Positions 1 to 8,770 are shown, counted from the stretch's first letter. The stretch: 64,000 bases of DNA from Nostoc sp. NIES-4103 (GCF_002368335.1 NZ_AP018288.1:35372-99371); one strand, 5' to 3'. Numbers and translations: made by a program. Notes: a model not told the origin generated them from the letters alone.

Positions 1-69
1 CCATTCCCCATTCCCCATTCCCCATTCCCCATTCCCCATTCCCCATTCCCCATTCCCCATTCCCCATTA
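1..69. repeat. Heptameric STRR array (CCCCATT)n
   Basis: About nine head-to-tail copies of the heptamer CCCCATT begin at the window edge and run to the stop codon of panB. Short tandemly repeated repetitive sequences of seven bases are typical of heterocystous cyanobacteria. The array probably continues to the left of the window. No coding potential is evident. Confidence 0.9.
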
Positions 70-837
70 AGGAAACTTCCTTTCCCGCACTTCTTCAGCA
101 TATTCCTGCACGGCTTTGGTAATTATCTCGCGCAGATTTGTATAAACTTTGGCAAAGGGTGGCTGTTTTTCTGAAAGACCGAGAACATCTGAGGTAACTA
201 AAACTTGTCCGTCGCAGTGAGGCCCTGCACCAATACCAATGGTGGGAATGTTTAACTTTTGTGAAATCTGCATTGCTAAATCAACGGGGATATGCTCTAA
301 CACAATGGCAAATACACCGGCTTGTTCGAGAGCGATCGCTTCGTTTAAAATTCTCTCTGCTGTTTGTTGGGTCTTTCCTTGTTGACGCAAACCGATTTGA
401 TGTATTGATTGCGGTGTCAAACCCACATGACCCATCACTGGAATACCCGCCTGTACTAACCGAGCAATGGTTTCTACCATCGCCGGATAGCCACCTTCTA
501 ACTTTACTGCTTGAGCGCCGGTTTCTTTGAGGACTCGCCCAGCAGAATGCATCGCTTGTTGCAAACTTTCTTGATAAGTCAAAAATGGCAAATCTACCAC
601 AACCAAAGCTCGTTTCACACCACGACGCACAGATTTGGCATGGTAGAGCATTTCATCTAGGGTAATTGGCAGCGTTGTTTCATAGCCTAAAACAACTGCC
701 ATCGAGTCCCCCACAAGGATTAAGTCTACACCAGCAGCATCGAGAAGTTGAGCGATCGCATAATCCCAGGCGGTCAACGCTACAACTGAACGCCCCTGTT
801 GTTTCCATTGAATTAATTGCTGAGTGGTGACTACCAT
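67..837 (-). CDS. panB: 3-methyl-2-oxobutanoate hydroxymethyltransferase PanB
   Basis: PanB transfers a hydroxymethyl group from 5,10-methylene-tetrahydrofolate to 2-oxoisovalerate to give ketopantoate, the first committed step of pantothenate and coenzyme A synthesis in the cytosol. The 256-residue length fits the family (about 260). The family landmarks are readable: a TAWDYAIAQLLDAAGVD opening, VGDSMAVVLGYETTLP around residues 43-58 (metal and ketoacid binding), VKLEGG near 112-117, GHVGLTPQS near 137-145 and IGIGAGPHCDGQVLV near 200-214. Translation starts at the ATG followed by VVTTQQL. The gene ends in an STRR array and is preceded by another. The propeller gene upstream is on the same strand, but about 310 bp of repeats separate them, so an operon is unlikely. 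Confidence 0.95.
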   Translation of the reverse strand: MVVTTQQLIQWKQQGRSVVALTAWDYAIAQLLDAAGVDLILVGDSMAVVLGYETTLPITLDEMLYHAKSVRRGVKRALVVVDLPFLTYQESLQQAMHSAGRVLKETGAQAVKLEGGYPAMVETIARLVQAGIPVMGHVGLTPQSIHQIGLRQQGKTQQTAERILNEAIALEQAGVFAIVLEHIPVDLAMQISQKLNIPTIGIGAGPHCDGQVLVTSDVLGLSEKQPPFAKVYTNLREIITKAVQEYAEEVRERKFP

Positions 838-840
838 TTT

Positions 841-1146
841 TTTAGTGCTGAGTGCTTAGAAGTTAAGAGTTAGAAGTTAGGAGTTAGGAGTTATGAGTTA
901 GGAATTGAGTTAGGAATTGAGTTAGGAGTTAGAAGTTAGGAATTGAGTTGGTAGTTAGGAGTTATGAGTGAGAAGTTAGGAATTGAGTTGGTAGTTATGA
1001 TTGTAGATATTTGAGAGTGCAATTTAGTTGATAACTTTTAACTCCAAACTCCAAACTCCTAACTCTTAACTCCAAACTCCTAACTCTTAACTCCTAACTC
1101 CAAACTCCTAACTCTTAACTCCTAACTCCTAACTCCTAACTCCTAA
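841..1146. repeat. STRR region with two complementary halves
   Basis: This intergenic stretch is made almost entirely of degenerate short repeats. The left half (about 860-1000) repeats GTTAGGA / GTTAGAA / GAGTTAGGAATT motifs. The right half (about 1035-1145) repeats the complementary AACTCC / TAACTCC / CAAACTCC motifs. The two halves could pair as a long imperfect hairpin. I see no gene here. Confidence 0.85.
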
Positions 1147-1149
1147 GTT

Positions 1150-2277
1150 TCACTTCACAGCGCGGCTGAAAGCAAGATGGGGTTTTGCACTGGTCATTTT
1201 AGGCATTAACCAAGCCAGACCTTCACTAGTGCCAATCCACAATTTATTGCCGACATCAGGCACAATCGTTAAAATCCGACTTGAAGGAAGTCCTGGAACT
1301 TCACTGTCTAATACAGCTCCTGTATTTGGATTTAATCGTAACAAACCATTGCTAGTACCAACCCAGATACTACCATCTTTCGCAAAACGCACTGCTGTGA
1401 CGTTACGCCCACGCAACCGAGTCACAGACCTCAACACTGCACCTGTTTTAGGGTTAATAACTAGCAAATTATTTGGCATTCCCGCCCAAATTAAGCCTTC
1501 TGGACTGATAGTCAAGGCTTGCACTGTCGCCCCTGGTAAATCAGCGATGCGTTGCATAATCGTACCTTTGGCACTATTCACCCGCACTATTCCATCAAGA
1601 GTACCTACCCACACATGACCTTGAGCATCTAAAGTCATGGTATTGGCACTCACACCAGGCAAATTTTTTAATGTTGTCATAATTAAACCTTGGTCGGGAC
1701 TAACTAAAGCTAAGCCGTTATCAGTTCCAGCCCACAAATAACCCCGTTTGTCAAGTAACAGTGACAACACTCGTTTAGAAGGTAAAAACAAATTTTGTGC
1801 TGTAATTTCCTTAGTGTTGGGGTCAACTCGCATCAGTCCTTCATAAGTTCCCACCCACAAGCGCCCGACTTTATCTTGAGCTAAAGCACCAATGGCGACG
1901 TTTGGTAAATTCACACGACCTAAAATTTTGCCTGTGTTCGGGTCAATGTGCGATAATCCCCGCCAAGAACCCACCCAGAGATTACCAGCAAAATCTCCCA
2001 GTAAATTGCTAACACGATAATCGACCTCTAGCGATCGCTCTTCCAACCCTCGTTCATCTGGTAAAGGGTCTACTCGCGGCGGCGGTGCGGAAGGTGGATA
2101 ACCAGGCGTCACCTCGGATGGTTTAATATCGGGGGTTTTTTTTGGTGGGACACCACTACCATTTTTTTGTGCTACGCCTGGATTTGCCATTGCTAAAAGC
2201 CCAATGCTAGGTACAGCAATCAACCCCAGCAACACAGAAGTCATTAATATACTAATACGCTGACGAAACAAGACCAC
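1150..2277 (-). CDS. Exported seven-bladed beta-propeller protein (two-component-regulator-propeller type)
   Basis: The 375-residue protein has an N-terminal hydrophobic segment (about 9-31, signal peptide or anchor), a Pro-rich linker (about 40-75) and then seven repeats of about 42 residues. Each repeat carries a variant of (L/I/V)W(V/A/I)GT..GL..(V/I/L).P.TG, as in LWVGSWRGLSHIDPNTG, LWVGTYEGLMRVDPNT and IWVGTSNGLLRLNPNTG. This is the Reg_prop pattern found in the periplasmic sensor domains of hybrid two-component systems. Here the propeller stands alone with no kinase domain, so it may bind a ligand or a cell-wall component. No catalytic residues can be assigned. The N-terminal extension suggests that it acts outside the cytoplasm. 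Confidence 0.7.
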   Translation of the reverse strand: MVLFRQRISILMTSVLLGLIAVPSIGLLAMANPGVAQKNGSGVPPKKTPDIKPSEVTPGYPPSAPPPRVDPLPDERGLEERSLEVDYRVSNLLGDFAGNLWVGSWRGLSHIDPNTGKILGRVNLPNVAIGALAQDKVGRLWVGTYEGLMRVDPNTKEITAQNLFLPSKRVLSLLLDKRGYLWAGTDNGLALVSPDQGLIMTTLKNLPGVSANTMTLDAQGHVWVGTLDGIVRVNSAKGTIMQRIADLPGATVQALTISPEGLIWAGMPNNLLVINPKTGAVLRSVTRLRGRNVTAVRFAKDGSIWVGTSNGLLRLNPNTGAVLDSEVPGLPSSRILTIVPDVGNKLWIGTSEGLAWLMPKMTSAKPHLAFSRAVK

Positions 2278-2384
2278 AGTGACATTTCCTTTAAGACAGT
2301 ACCCATAACCATTGCCAAAACTGGCTAACGATTAACATCAGTGTTCCCCTGCTCAGTATTTTTTAAACGTTACGGGCAAGTTTT

Positions 2385-2545
2385 TTGGGACTGGGGACTA
2401 GGGACTGGGGACTAGGGACTGGGGACTAGGGACTGGGGACTAGGGACTGGGGACTGGGGACTGGGAAAGATTTTCTCAATCCTCAATACCCAATCCCCAA
2501 TACTCAATACCCAATCCCCAATCCCCAATACCCAGTACCCCATAC
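2385..2545. repeat. STRR arrays (GGGGACTAGGGACT and CAATCCC types)
   Basis: Bases 2385-2464 carry tandem GGGGACT / AGGGACT heptamers. Bases 2475-2545 carry CAATCCC / CAATACC heptamers of opposite strand character. They lie in the divergent gap between the propeller gene (leftward) and rbcL (rightward). Confidence 0.85.
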
Positions 2546-3170
2546 AATCAGAGTTGGTTTTTGTAAATTATTCTTAACAAAATGTTTAAATCTTTATGTA
2601 ATAACAAATTTAAATAAATAAGTTAAAAATTTTCAAAGGATAACTTATCGATTTCTTGATATATTGTGAGACAAGTTACAAATTACGCGGTGTGCAATTG
2701 TTTGAACTTTCACATACCACTCTGTTGAATCTCCGTCAAGCAAATTCTCTCCCAGTCTTCCCATCAATAAGGAAGACAACAGAAGTAAGGAGGCGGGAAT
2801 TTGGGGTAATAAGCCCATTTCCCTAATTACCCGGTGTGTAGGGTAAAAATTAAATACTTTCTGCAAGTAGCAAAGTTTTTGTTATAACAGACAAGATTTA
2901 GCAGAGTAAAAAGGAACAGAGAAAAGAGAATTTTTACTCATGGGATGAGGGAAAAGCAGAAGCGCTAGGTCATGCACCCAGAAGTGGGGAAAACATTTGT
3001 AACTAAGTGTTCGTAGCCTAAAAATCGCTACCCTCTGCCAAAGGCAACCTCTAACAAAAAATTTTTCCTAATTTTCCTGTCGGTGATGGTAGGAAAAGGC
3101 GGCATGTGAGAGTAAATTGCACAGAACGTGATTTGATAAGTAAAAAGAATGACTTCTTGGAAGGGAATTT
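2546..3170 (+). promoter_or_regulatory. Upstream and leader region of rbcL
   Basis: No gene is supported in these 625 bases. Within them I see an inverted repeat GTAGC-N9-GCTAC at 3013-3031, of the size that LysR-type regulators such as CbbR/RbcR recognise. There is also a potential leader hairpin TTTTCCT...AGGAAAA at about 3072-3098. A purine-rich Shine-Dalgarno stretch GGAAGGG lies just before the rbcL ATG at 3171. A long untranslated leader is usual for cyanobacterial rbcL. Assigning a regulator to the 3013 repeat is inference only. Confidence 0.4.
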
Positions 3171-4601
3171 ATGTCTTACGCTCAAACGAAGACTCAGTCA
3201 AAATCTGGGTATCAAGCCGGGGTTAAAGATTACAGACTAACTTATTACACACCCGATTACACACCAAAAGATACAGATATTCTGGCAGCATTCCGGGTTA
3301 CACCCCAGCCAGGAGTTCCCTTTGAAGAAGCTGGTGCTGCGGTAGCGGCTGAGTCTTCCACTGGTACTTGGACAACCGTATGGACAGACTTGCTTACCGA
3401 CCTAGATCGCTACAAAGGTCGTTGCTACGACATCGAACCAGTTCCCGGTGAAGATAACCAATTTATTGCTTACATTGCTTATCCTCTGGATCTGTTTGAA
3501 GAAGGTTCCGTAACCAACATGTTCACCTCCATCGTAGGTAACGTGTTTGGTTTCAAAGCTTTGAAAGCTTTGCGTCTAGAAGACTTGCGGATTCCTGTAG
3601 CTTACTTGAAGACCTTCCAAGGCCCTCCCCATGGTATCCAAGTTGAGCGTGACAAAATCAACAAATACGGTCGTCCTTTGTTAGGTTGTACCATCAAACC
3701 CAAGCTCGGTTTGTCAGCGAAGAACTACGGACGCGCTGTGTATGAATGTTTGCGCGGTGGTTTGGACTTCACCAAAGACGACGAAAACATCAACTCCGCA
3801 CCATTCCAAAGATGGCGCGATCGCTTCTTGTTCGTAGCTGAAGCAATCCACAAATCTCAAGCAGAAACCGGCGAAATCAAAGGTCACTACCTAAACGTTA
3901 CCGCTCCTACCTGCGAAGAAATGCTGAAGCGGGCAGAGTTCGCTAAAGAACTCAACATGCCCATCATCATGCATGACTACCTGACCGCAGGTTTCACCGC
4001 TAACACCACATTGGCTCGTTGGTGTCGTGACAACGGTATTTTGTTGCACATCCACCGCGCGATGCACGCAGTAATCGACCGTCAAAAGAACCACGGTATC
4101 CACTTCCGCGTATTGGCTAAAGCTTTGCGGATGTCTGGTGGTGACCACATCCACACCGGTACCGTTGTTGGTAAATTGGAAGGCGATCGCGCCATCACAA
4201 TGGGCTTCGTTGACCTATTGCGCGAAAACTACGTTGAGCAAGACAGATCTCGCGGTATCTACTTCACCCAAGATTGGGCTTCCATGCCTGGTGTAATGGC
4301 AGTTGCTTCTGGTGGTATCCACATTTGGCACATGCCCGCACTAGTTGAAATCTTTGGTGATGACTCCGTACTACAATTCGGTGGTGGTACCCTCGGTCAC
4401 CCTTGGGGTAACGCTCCTGGCGCTACCGCTAACCGCGTCGCCTTGGAAGCTTGTGTTCAAGCTCGTAACGAAGGCCGTAACTTGGCTCGTGAAGGTAACG
4501 ATATTATCCGCGAAGCTGCTAAGTGGTCTCCAGAATTAGCTGCTGCTTGCGAACTGTGGAAAGAAATTAAGTTTGAATTCGAGTCAGTTGATACTGTCTG
4601 A
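3171..4601 (+). CDS. rbcL: Ribulose bisphosphate carboxylase large subunit, form IB
   Basis: RbcL is the catalytic subunit of Rubisco, fixing CO2 onto ribulose-1,5-bisphosphate in carboxysomes as an L8S8 enzyme. The 476-residue length is standard for cyanobacteria. The catalytic landmarks are present: the GCTIKPKLGLS loop (active-site Lys), GLDFTKDDENINS with the carbamylated Lys and its metal-binding Asp/Glu, HIHRAMHAV, and the loop-6 segment GTVVGKLEGD. The start is fixed by a GGAAGGG Shine-Dalgarno sequence 5 bases before ATG. Codon use is strongly biased, as expected for a highly expressed gene. It is followed by rbcX and rbcS on the same strand. Confidence 0.99.
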   Translation: MSYAQTKTQSKSGYQAGVKDYRLTYYTPDYTPKDTDILAAFRVTPQPGVPFEEAGAAVAAESSTGTWTTVWTDLLTDLDRYKGRCYDIEPVPGEDNQFIAYIAYPLDLFEEGSVTNMFTSIVGNVFGFKALKALRLEDLRIPVAYLKTFQGPPHGIQVERDKINKYGRPLLGCTIKPKLGLSAKNYGRAVYECLRGGLDFTKDDENINSAPFQRWRDRFLFVAEAIHKSQAETGEIKGHYLNVTAPTCEEMLKRAEFAKELNMPIIMHDYLTAGFTANTTLARWCRDNGILLHIHRAMHAVIDRQKNHGIHFRVLAKALRMSGGDHIHTGTVVGKLEGDRAITMGFVDLLRENYVEQDRSRGIYFTQDWASMPGVMAVASGGIHIWHMPALVEIFGDDSVLQFGGGTLGHPWGNAPGATANRVALEACVQARNEGRNLAREGNDIIREAAKWSPELAAACELWKEIKFEFESVDTV

Positions 4602-4604
4602 TGT

Positions 4605-4690
4605 CAAGTTAGGAGTTAGAAGTTAAGAGTTAGGAGTTACATTAATTCATAATTCATAACTCATAACTCATAACTCATAACTCTTATCTG
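4605..4690. repeat. STRR insertion between rbcL and rbcX
   Basis: The 100-base rbcL-rbcX spacer is filled with GTTAGGA / GTTAGAA motifs followed by the complementary CATAACT motif repeated about five times (TCATAACTCATAACTCATAA at its core). Such an STRR between rbcL and rbcX is known from other heterocystous strains. It could form a hairpin in the polycistronic transcript. Confidence 0.8.
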
Positions 4691-4703
4691 GCTGGGGTCA
4701 AGC

Positions 4704-5069
4704 ATGAATCTTAAGCAAATTGCAAAGGATACTGCCAAGACTCTCCAAAGTTACCTGACATATCAGGCTTTGAGGACAGTCTTGGCACAGCTAGGCGAAA
4801 CAAATCCTCCGTTGGCACTTTGGCTGCAAAACTTTTCATCTGGTAAAGTTCAAGATGGAGAAGCATATATTAAAGCACTGTTCAAAGAAAAGCCAGATTT
4901 GGCACTGCGGATAATGACTGTCAGAGAACACATAGCCGAGGAAGTAAGTGATTTTTTACCGGAAATGGTTCGTAGTGGCATTCAGCAAGCCAACATGGAA
5001 CAACGTCGCCAGCACCTAGAACGGAGTACACAACTCAATTTCTCCAACCCCAGCCCTGAAACCGAATAA
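4704..5069 (+). CDS. rbcX: Rubisco assembly chaperone RbcX
   Basis: RbcX is a small all-helical homodimeric chaperone that clamps the RbcL C-terminal tail and promotes assembly of the RbcL8 core before RbcS binds. The 121-residue sequence has the typical opening MNLKQIAKDTAKTLQSYLTYQA and the TNPPLALWLQNFS segment that forms the peptide-binding groove. Its position between rbcL and rbcS is the classical one. The C-terminus is slightly shorter than in some homologues. It starts at ATG 4704, 102 bases after the rbcL stop, and is presumably cotranscribed with rbcL. Confidence 0.96.
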   Translation: MNLKQIAKDTAKTLQSYLTYQALRTVLAQLGETNPPLALWLQNFSSGKVQDGEAYIKALFKEKPDLALRIMTVREHIAEEVSDFLPEMVRSGIQQANMEQRRQHLERSTQLNFSNPSPETE

Positions 5070-5159
5070 TAGACAAACAACAGACCAAAATTTTGGATAA
5101 CTTATCCAGATTACTAGGTCAACCTAGTAGTAAAACATAGCAACTTATTATCACCAGCC

Positions 5160-5489
5160 ATGCAAACTCTACCAAAAGAGCGTCGTTACGAAACCCTTTC
5201 CTATCTGCCTGCTCTGTCTGACGCTCAAATTGCCAAGCAGATTCAGTACATTCTAAGTCAAGGTTATATTCCAGCAATTGAGTTCAACGAAACCTCTGAA
5301 CCAACAGATTACTATTGGACATTGTGGAAGCTGCCTTTGTTTGGCGCTAAATCTACTCAAGAAGTACTAAACGAAGTGCAAGCTTGCCGTTCCCAATATT
5401 CCAACAACTACATCCGCGTTGTAGGTTTTGATAACATCAAGCAGTGCCAAGTTCTCAGCTTTATCGTTCACAAACCCAGCAGATACTAA
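5160..5489 (+). CDS. rbcS: Ribulose bisphosphate carboxylase small subunit
   Basis: RbcS caps the RbcL8 core and is needed for full carboxylase activity. The 109-residue sequence starts MQTLPKERRYETLSYLPALS and includes PTDYYWTLWKLPLFGAK and the YIRVVGFDNIKQCQ segment, all typical of form IB small subunits. The gene lies 90 bases after rbcX, in the same direction. A terminator-like hairpin follows at 5545-5570, so it probably ends the rbcLXS operon. Confidence 0.98.
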   Translation: MQTLPKERRYETLSYLPALSDAQIAKQIQYILSQGYIPAIEFNETSEPTDYYWTLWKLPLFGAKSTQEVLNEVQACRSQYSNNYIRVVGFDNIKQCQVLSFIVHKPSRY

Positions 5490-5544
5490 AAAGGTCAAAG
5501 CTGAAAAACACTTCACCTGACACCTTTTAAATTCACTTTCAATC

Positions 5545-5576
5545 AGAGAGGTAGTTAATTCTGCCTCTCTTTCTTC
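5545..5576 (+). terminator. Rho-independent terminator after rbcS
   Basis: AGAGAGG (5545-5551) pairs with CCTCTCT (5564-5570) across a 12-base loop region, and the stem is followed by a T-rich run. Its place 55 bases past the rbcS stop codon fits termination of the rbcLXS transcript. Confidence 0.7.
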
Positions 5577-5642
5577 GTGTCTTAGTGCCTTTGTGGTTCA
5601 AAAACTCAATTTTAAACACCAAGACACAAAGACACAAAGATA
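5570..5642. repeat. Dispersed inverted repeat (CTTAGTGCCTTTGTGGTT type)
   Basis: CTTCGTGTCTTAGTGCCTTTGTGGTT-like sequence on the left is mirrored by AACACCAAGACACAAAGACACAAAG on the right, giving a long imperfect hairpin. Related sequence is found at about 29930-29955, 51515-51605 and 51735-51770. No coding potential is evident. Confidence 0.6.
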
Positions 5643-5675
5643 AAATCATATTTTGTTTCTGGCTGCTATTAAAGA

Positions 5676-6296
5676 ATGAATTTCCTACATCTACCAGAAG
5701 TAAGAATTTGTTTTGTTGGTGACTCCTTTGTTAACGGTACTGGCGATCCAGAATGCCTTGGTTGGACAGGCAGAATATGTGCTAATGCTAATAAAAGAGG
5801 TTACGATATTACATATTACAATTTGGGAATTAGAAGAAACACGAGTACCGATATAGAAAAGCGTTGGATACAGGAAGTATCGCTTCGCCTACCCAAAGAA
5901 CATCCTGGCAGAGTAGTATTTTCTTTTGGGCTAAATGACACCATAGTAGAAAATGGTAAAACTCGTGTAGACTTTATAGATTCAATCAGAAATGCCCGCA
6001 AAATTTTAAGTGAAGCTAAACAGTTGTATCCTGTTTTAATGATAGGGCCAGCACCATATGCAGAACAGGAAGACCCCCAGAGGCGAAAAAGAACTACCGA
6101 TTTATCAAAACAGTTTGCTTTAATTTGTAAAGAATTGGATATCCCTTATTTAGATGTTTTTCCCATATTAGAAAAATCAAATATTTGGATTGATGAAGCA
6201 AGAGCCAATGATGGCGCTCATCCAAGAGCAGGAGGTTATACAGAATTTGCTCAAATCGTAGACAATTGGGACGCTTGGCTAAATTGGTTTAGATAA
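5676..6296 (+). CDS. SGNH/GDSL-family hydrolase
   Basis: The 206-residue protein carries the blocks of the SGNH hydrolase fold: block I FVGDSFVNG with nucleophile Ser17, block III FGLND (84-88) and block V DGAHP with Asp179 and His182. This family hydrolyses ester bonds (lipids, acetyl groups on glycans, acyl thioesters). The substrate cannot be read from sequence. There is no signal peptide, so a cytosolic site is likely. It starts at ATG 5676 between the Rubisco operon and rca, with its own upstream spacer, so a role in carbon fixation is not implied by position alone. Confidence 0.85.
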   Translation: MNFLHLPEVRICFVGDSFVNGTGDPECLGWTGRICANANKRGYDITYYNLGIRRNTSTDIEKRWIQEVSLRLPKEHPGRVVFSFGLNDTIVENGKTRVDFIDSIRNARKILSEAKQLYPVLMIGPAPYAEQEDPQRRKRTTDLSKQFALICKELDIPYLDVFPILEKSNIWIDEARANDGAHPRAGGYTEFAQIVDNWDAWLNWFR

Positions 6297-6343
6297 GAAT
6301 TGCTTATACTAAATGTAGCAACAATCCTTTGAGGAATCTGCCA

Positions 6344-7045
6344 ATGACATCATCAGTAGAACAAAACCTCGATAAAAGTGCAAGAATTCCGCCCTTAGAA
6401 AGTGGCGACAGACTCTCCCGCCACGAATTTGAGCGTCGCTATAGTGCCATGCCCCATATTAAGAAGGCAGAGTTAATAGAAGGAGTTGTTTACGTGGCTT
6501 CACCTTTGCGTTTCAACAGTCATGGAAAACCTCATGGAGACTTGATAATCTGGTTAGGAACTTACAAAGTTTCTACCCCTGGAGTTGAGTTAGGTGATAA
6601 TTCCACAGTACGCCTAGATTTAGACAACGAACCACAGCCTGATGTAGTACTTTTAATCGATGAACGTTTAGGTGGACAAGCACGTATTAGTGATGATGAC
6701 TACATTGAAGGCGCACCAGAATTAGTGGCAGAAGTTGCAGCTAGCAGCGCAGCGAATGACTTATATGATAAGAAAAGAGCCTACCGTCGCAACGGTGTGA
6801 AAGAGTATATTGTCTGGCAGAGTTTAGAAAATAAACTCGATTGGTTCAGTTTGCAAAACGAAGAATATGTGTCATTAGAACCTGGTACAGATGGAGTGAT
6901 CAAAAGTCGAGTATTTCCTGGTTTGTGGTTGGATATACAGGCATTACGTACAGGAAAAATGACACAAGTTTTAGCCATGTTACAACAAGGATTGCATAGT
7001 CAAGAACATGCAGATTTTGTGCAGCAGCTAACACAAAATTCTTAA
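6344..7045 (+). CDS. Uma2-family endonuclease-like protein (DUF820)
   Basis: This 233-residue protein belongs to the Uma2/DUF820 family, which is hugely expanded in cyanobacteria and has a PD-(D/E)XK nuclease fold. The blocks are HIKKAELIEGVVYVASP (near 30-45), VRLDLDNEPQPDVVLLI with the catalytic-type Asp, the Glu-containing APELVAEVAA, and YDKKRAYRRNGVKEYIVW near the C-terminal third. The reading frame also allows a TTG start 15 bases upstream, but the ATG at 6344 has GAGG nine bases before it and is preferred. Cellular function is unknown for the family; it often looks like mobile or defence-associated cargo. Confidence 0.85.
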   Translation: MTSSVEQNLDKSARIPPLESGDRLSRHEFERRYSAMPHIKKAELIEGVVYVASPLRFNSHGKPHGDLIIWLGTYKVSTPGVELGDNSTVRLDLDNEPQPDVVLLIDERLGGQARISDDDYIEGAPELVAEVAASSAANDLYDKKRAYRRNGVKEYIVWQSLENKLDWFSLQNEEYVSLEPGTDGVIKSRVFPGLWLDIQALRTGKMTQVLAMLQQGLHSQEHADFVQQLTQNS

Positions 7046-7119
7046 TTAGAAAGCTAATGAAAAATAGCAACCAAAAAAACTTAACATTATTCTAGACCGT
7101 ATTCAGTAAAGATAATTTC

Positions 7120-8367
7120 ATGAGTTACTATATTGCTCCTCGCTTTTTAGATAAACTTGCCGTCCACATCACCAAAAACTTTTTAAATCTTCCTGGTGTG
7201 CGAGTACCCTTGATTTTGGGCATTCATGGACGCAAAGGTGAAGGCAAGACTTTTCAATGTGAATTAGTCTTCGAGAAAATGGGTATCGAAGTCACCTTGA
7301 TATCTGGTGGAGAATTGGAAAGTCCAGATGCAGGAGATCCAGCAAGATTAATTCGTCTGCGCTATCGTGAAACAGCAGAATTAATCAAAGTGCGCGGTAA
7401 AATGTGCGTGCTGATGATTAATGATTTAGATGCAGGTGCTGGCCGCTTTGATGAAGGCACTCAATATACAGTAAATACCCAATTGGTGAATGCCACATTG
7501 ATGAATATTGCTGATAATCCCACAGATGTGCAGTTGCCTGGAAGTTATGATTCTACACCTTTACGTCGTGTGCCAATTATTGTCACAGGTAATGATTTTT
7601 CCACCCTTTATGCACCATTAATTCGAGATGGTCGGATGGAGAAATTTTATTGGGAACCCAACCGCGATGATAAGGTGGGAATTGTTGGTGGTATTTTTGC
7701 TGAAGATGGACTTTCCCAGCGGGAAGTAGAACAATTAGTTGATACTTTTGCTAATCAATCGATTGACTTTTTTAGCGCTTTGCGTTCCCGAATTTATGAC
7801 GAACAAATCCGCAATTTCATTCATGAAATCGGTTTCGAGCGGATTTCCTTGCGTGTGGTGAATAGTGTTGAAGGGCCACCAACCTTTAAAAAACCAGATT
7901 TCAGTCTGTCACATTTAATTGAGTCTGGTAAATTCATGGTGGGTGAACAAAAACGGGTGCAAAGTTCACAGTTAGTTGATGAATATAATCGACTAAATCG
8001 AGGTAGAAATTATCAATCTGCACCACCTGCTGCTGAGGAAGTTAGTAGTCAGCCGTCAAGCAATGGTTCTGCAAAACAGAAAGCATCAAATACCCATTTG
8101 AGCCTAGAGACACAAGAACAGATCAGACAAATTTTGTCTCAAGGTTACAAAATCAGCATTGAACATGTAGATGAGCGTCGTTTCCGTACAGGTTCTTGGC
8201 AAAGTTGTGTTAACAGCCACATCGATGGAGAGTCAGATGCCATCTCAAGTTTAGAATCGAGTTTAGCTGAATATAGCAATGAGTATGTGCGTTTGGTGGG
8301 AATTGATCCGAAAGCCAAGCGCCGGGTGATAGAAACAATTATTCAGCGTCCCAATGGGAAAAATTAA
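7120..8367 (+). CDS. rca: Rubisco activase with C-terminal small-subunit-like domain
   Basis: Rca is an AAA+ ATPase that removes inhibitory sugar phosphates from Rubisco active sites. The Walker A region is GIHGRKGEGKT (34-44), Walker B is CVLMINDLDAG (about 96-106), and the sensor and arginine-rich segment RDGRMEKFYWEP follows near 175. After a Ser/Gly-rich linker (about 295-325), residues 327-412 form a RbcS-like (SSUL) domain with TQEQIRQILSQGYKISIEHVDERRFRTGSW and EYVRLVGIDPKAKRRV. In cyanobacteria this domain docks the activase on Rubisco in carboxysomes. The 415-residue length fits such fusions. It lies downstream of rbcLXS but is separated from it by two unrelated genes. Confidence 0.95.
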   Translation: MSYYIAPRFLDKLAVHITKNFLNLPGVRVPLILGIHGRKGEGKTFQCELVFEKMGIEVTLISGGELESPDAGDPARLIRLRYRETAELIKVRGKMCVLMINDLDAGAGRFDEGTQYTVNTQLVNATLMNIADNPTDVQLPGSYDSTPLRRVPIIVTGNDFSTLYAPLIRDGRMEKFYWEPNRDDKVGIVGGIFAEDGLSQREVEQLVDTFANQSIDFFSALRSRIYDEQIRNFIHEIGFERISLRVVNSVEGPPTFKKPDFSLSHLIESGKFMVGEQKRVQSSQLVDEYNRLNRGRNYQSAPPAAEEVSSQPSSNGSAKQKASNTHLSLETQEQIRQILSQGYKISIEHVDERRFRTGSWQSCVNSHIDGESDAISSLESSLAEYSNEYVRLVGIDPKAKRRVIETIIQRPNGKN

Positions 8368-8457
8368 AAAGTCCTGAGTGCTGAGTTAAGAGTTATAGCA
8401 AGATTGCACCCCACCCCTTAATCCCCTCCCCTTCAACGGGGAGAGGAAATAAAGTGT

Positions 8458-8770
8458 AATAGTAAGTTGAAACAAGTCACAACTCGTAGGCGCTTAATCC
8501 ATCTTTCCCTGGTATTTTCAATCCCCTTGCGGGGTAGTAGAAAGTTGAAACCTTATAACGCACTAAATAACGCCATTGAGCAATTTAAGTTTCAATCCCC
8601 TTGCGGGGTAGTAGAAAGTTGAAACAGACTATGATTAAAGCCGTAACTACCCTTAACTCCAGTTTCAATCCCCTTGCGGGGTAGTAGAAAGTTGAAACTC
8701 TAGAGCGTGGCGATGCAACAATTCAAATTTTTCGTTTCAATCCCCTTGCGGGGTAGTAGAAAGTTGAAAC
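8458..8770 (-). CRISPR. Small CRISPR array, four 37-bp repeats plus a decayed one
   Basis: Intact 37-base repeats lie at 8515-8551 (first base changed), 8589-8625, 8662-8698 and 8734-8770. Spacers are 37 (8552-8588), 36 (8626-8661) and 35 (8699-8733) bases. A truncated repeat end lies at about 8458-8473, followed by a 41-base spacer. Read on the minus strand, the repeat begins GTTTCAAC, contains the stem CCCCGCAAGGGG and ends GGGGATTGAAAC, the 3' handle usual for cyanobacterial type I-D/III repeats. The degenerate copies are then at the trailer end, which supports leftward transcription with the leader to the right of 8770. No cas gene lies in the window. Confidence 0.9.

Noticed and set aside
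2645..2866. Leftward 73-codon open frame upstream of rbcL
   Set aside because: No ribosome binding site, no domain-like pattern, and it lies in the rbcL upstream region; better explained as regulatory DNA.
2880..3170. NtcA-type GTA-N8-TAC site upstream of rbcL
   Set aside because: The only GTA...TAC pair I found (3013-3031) has a 13-base spacing, so it does not fit the NtcA consensus.
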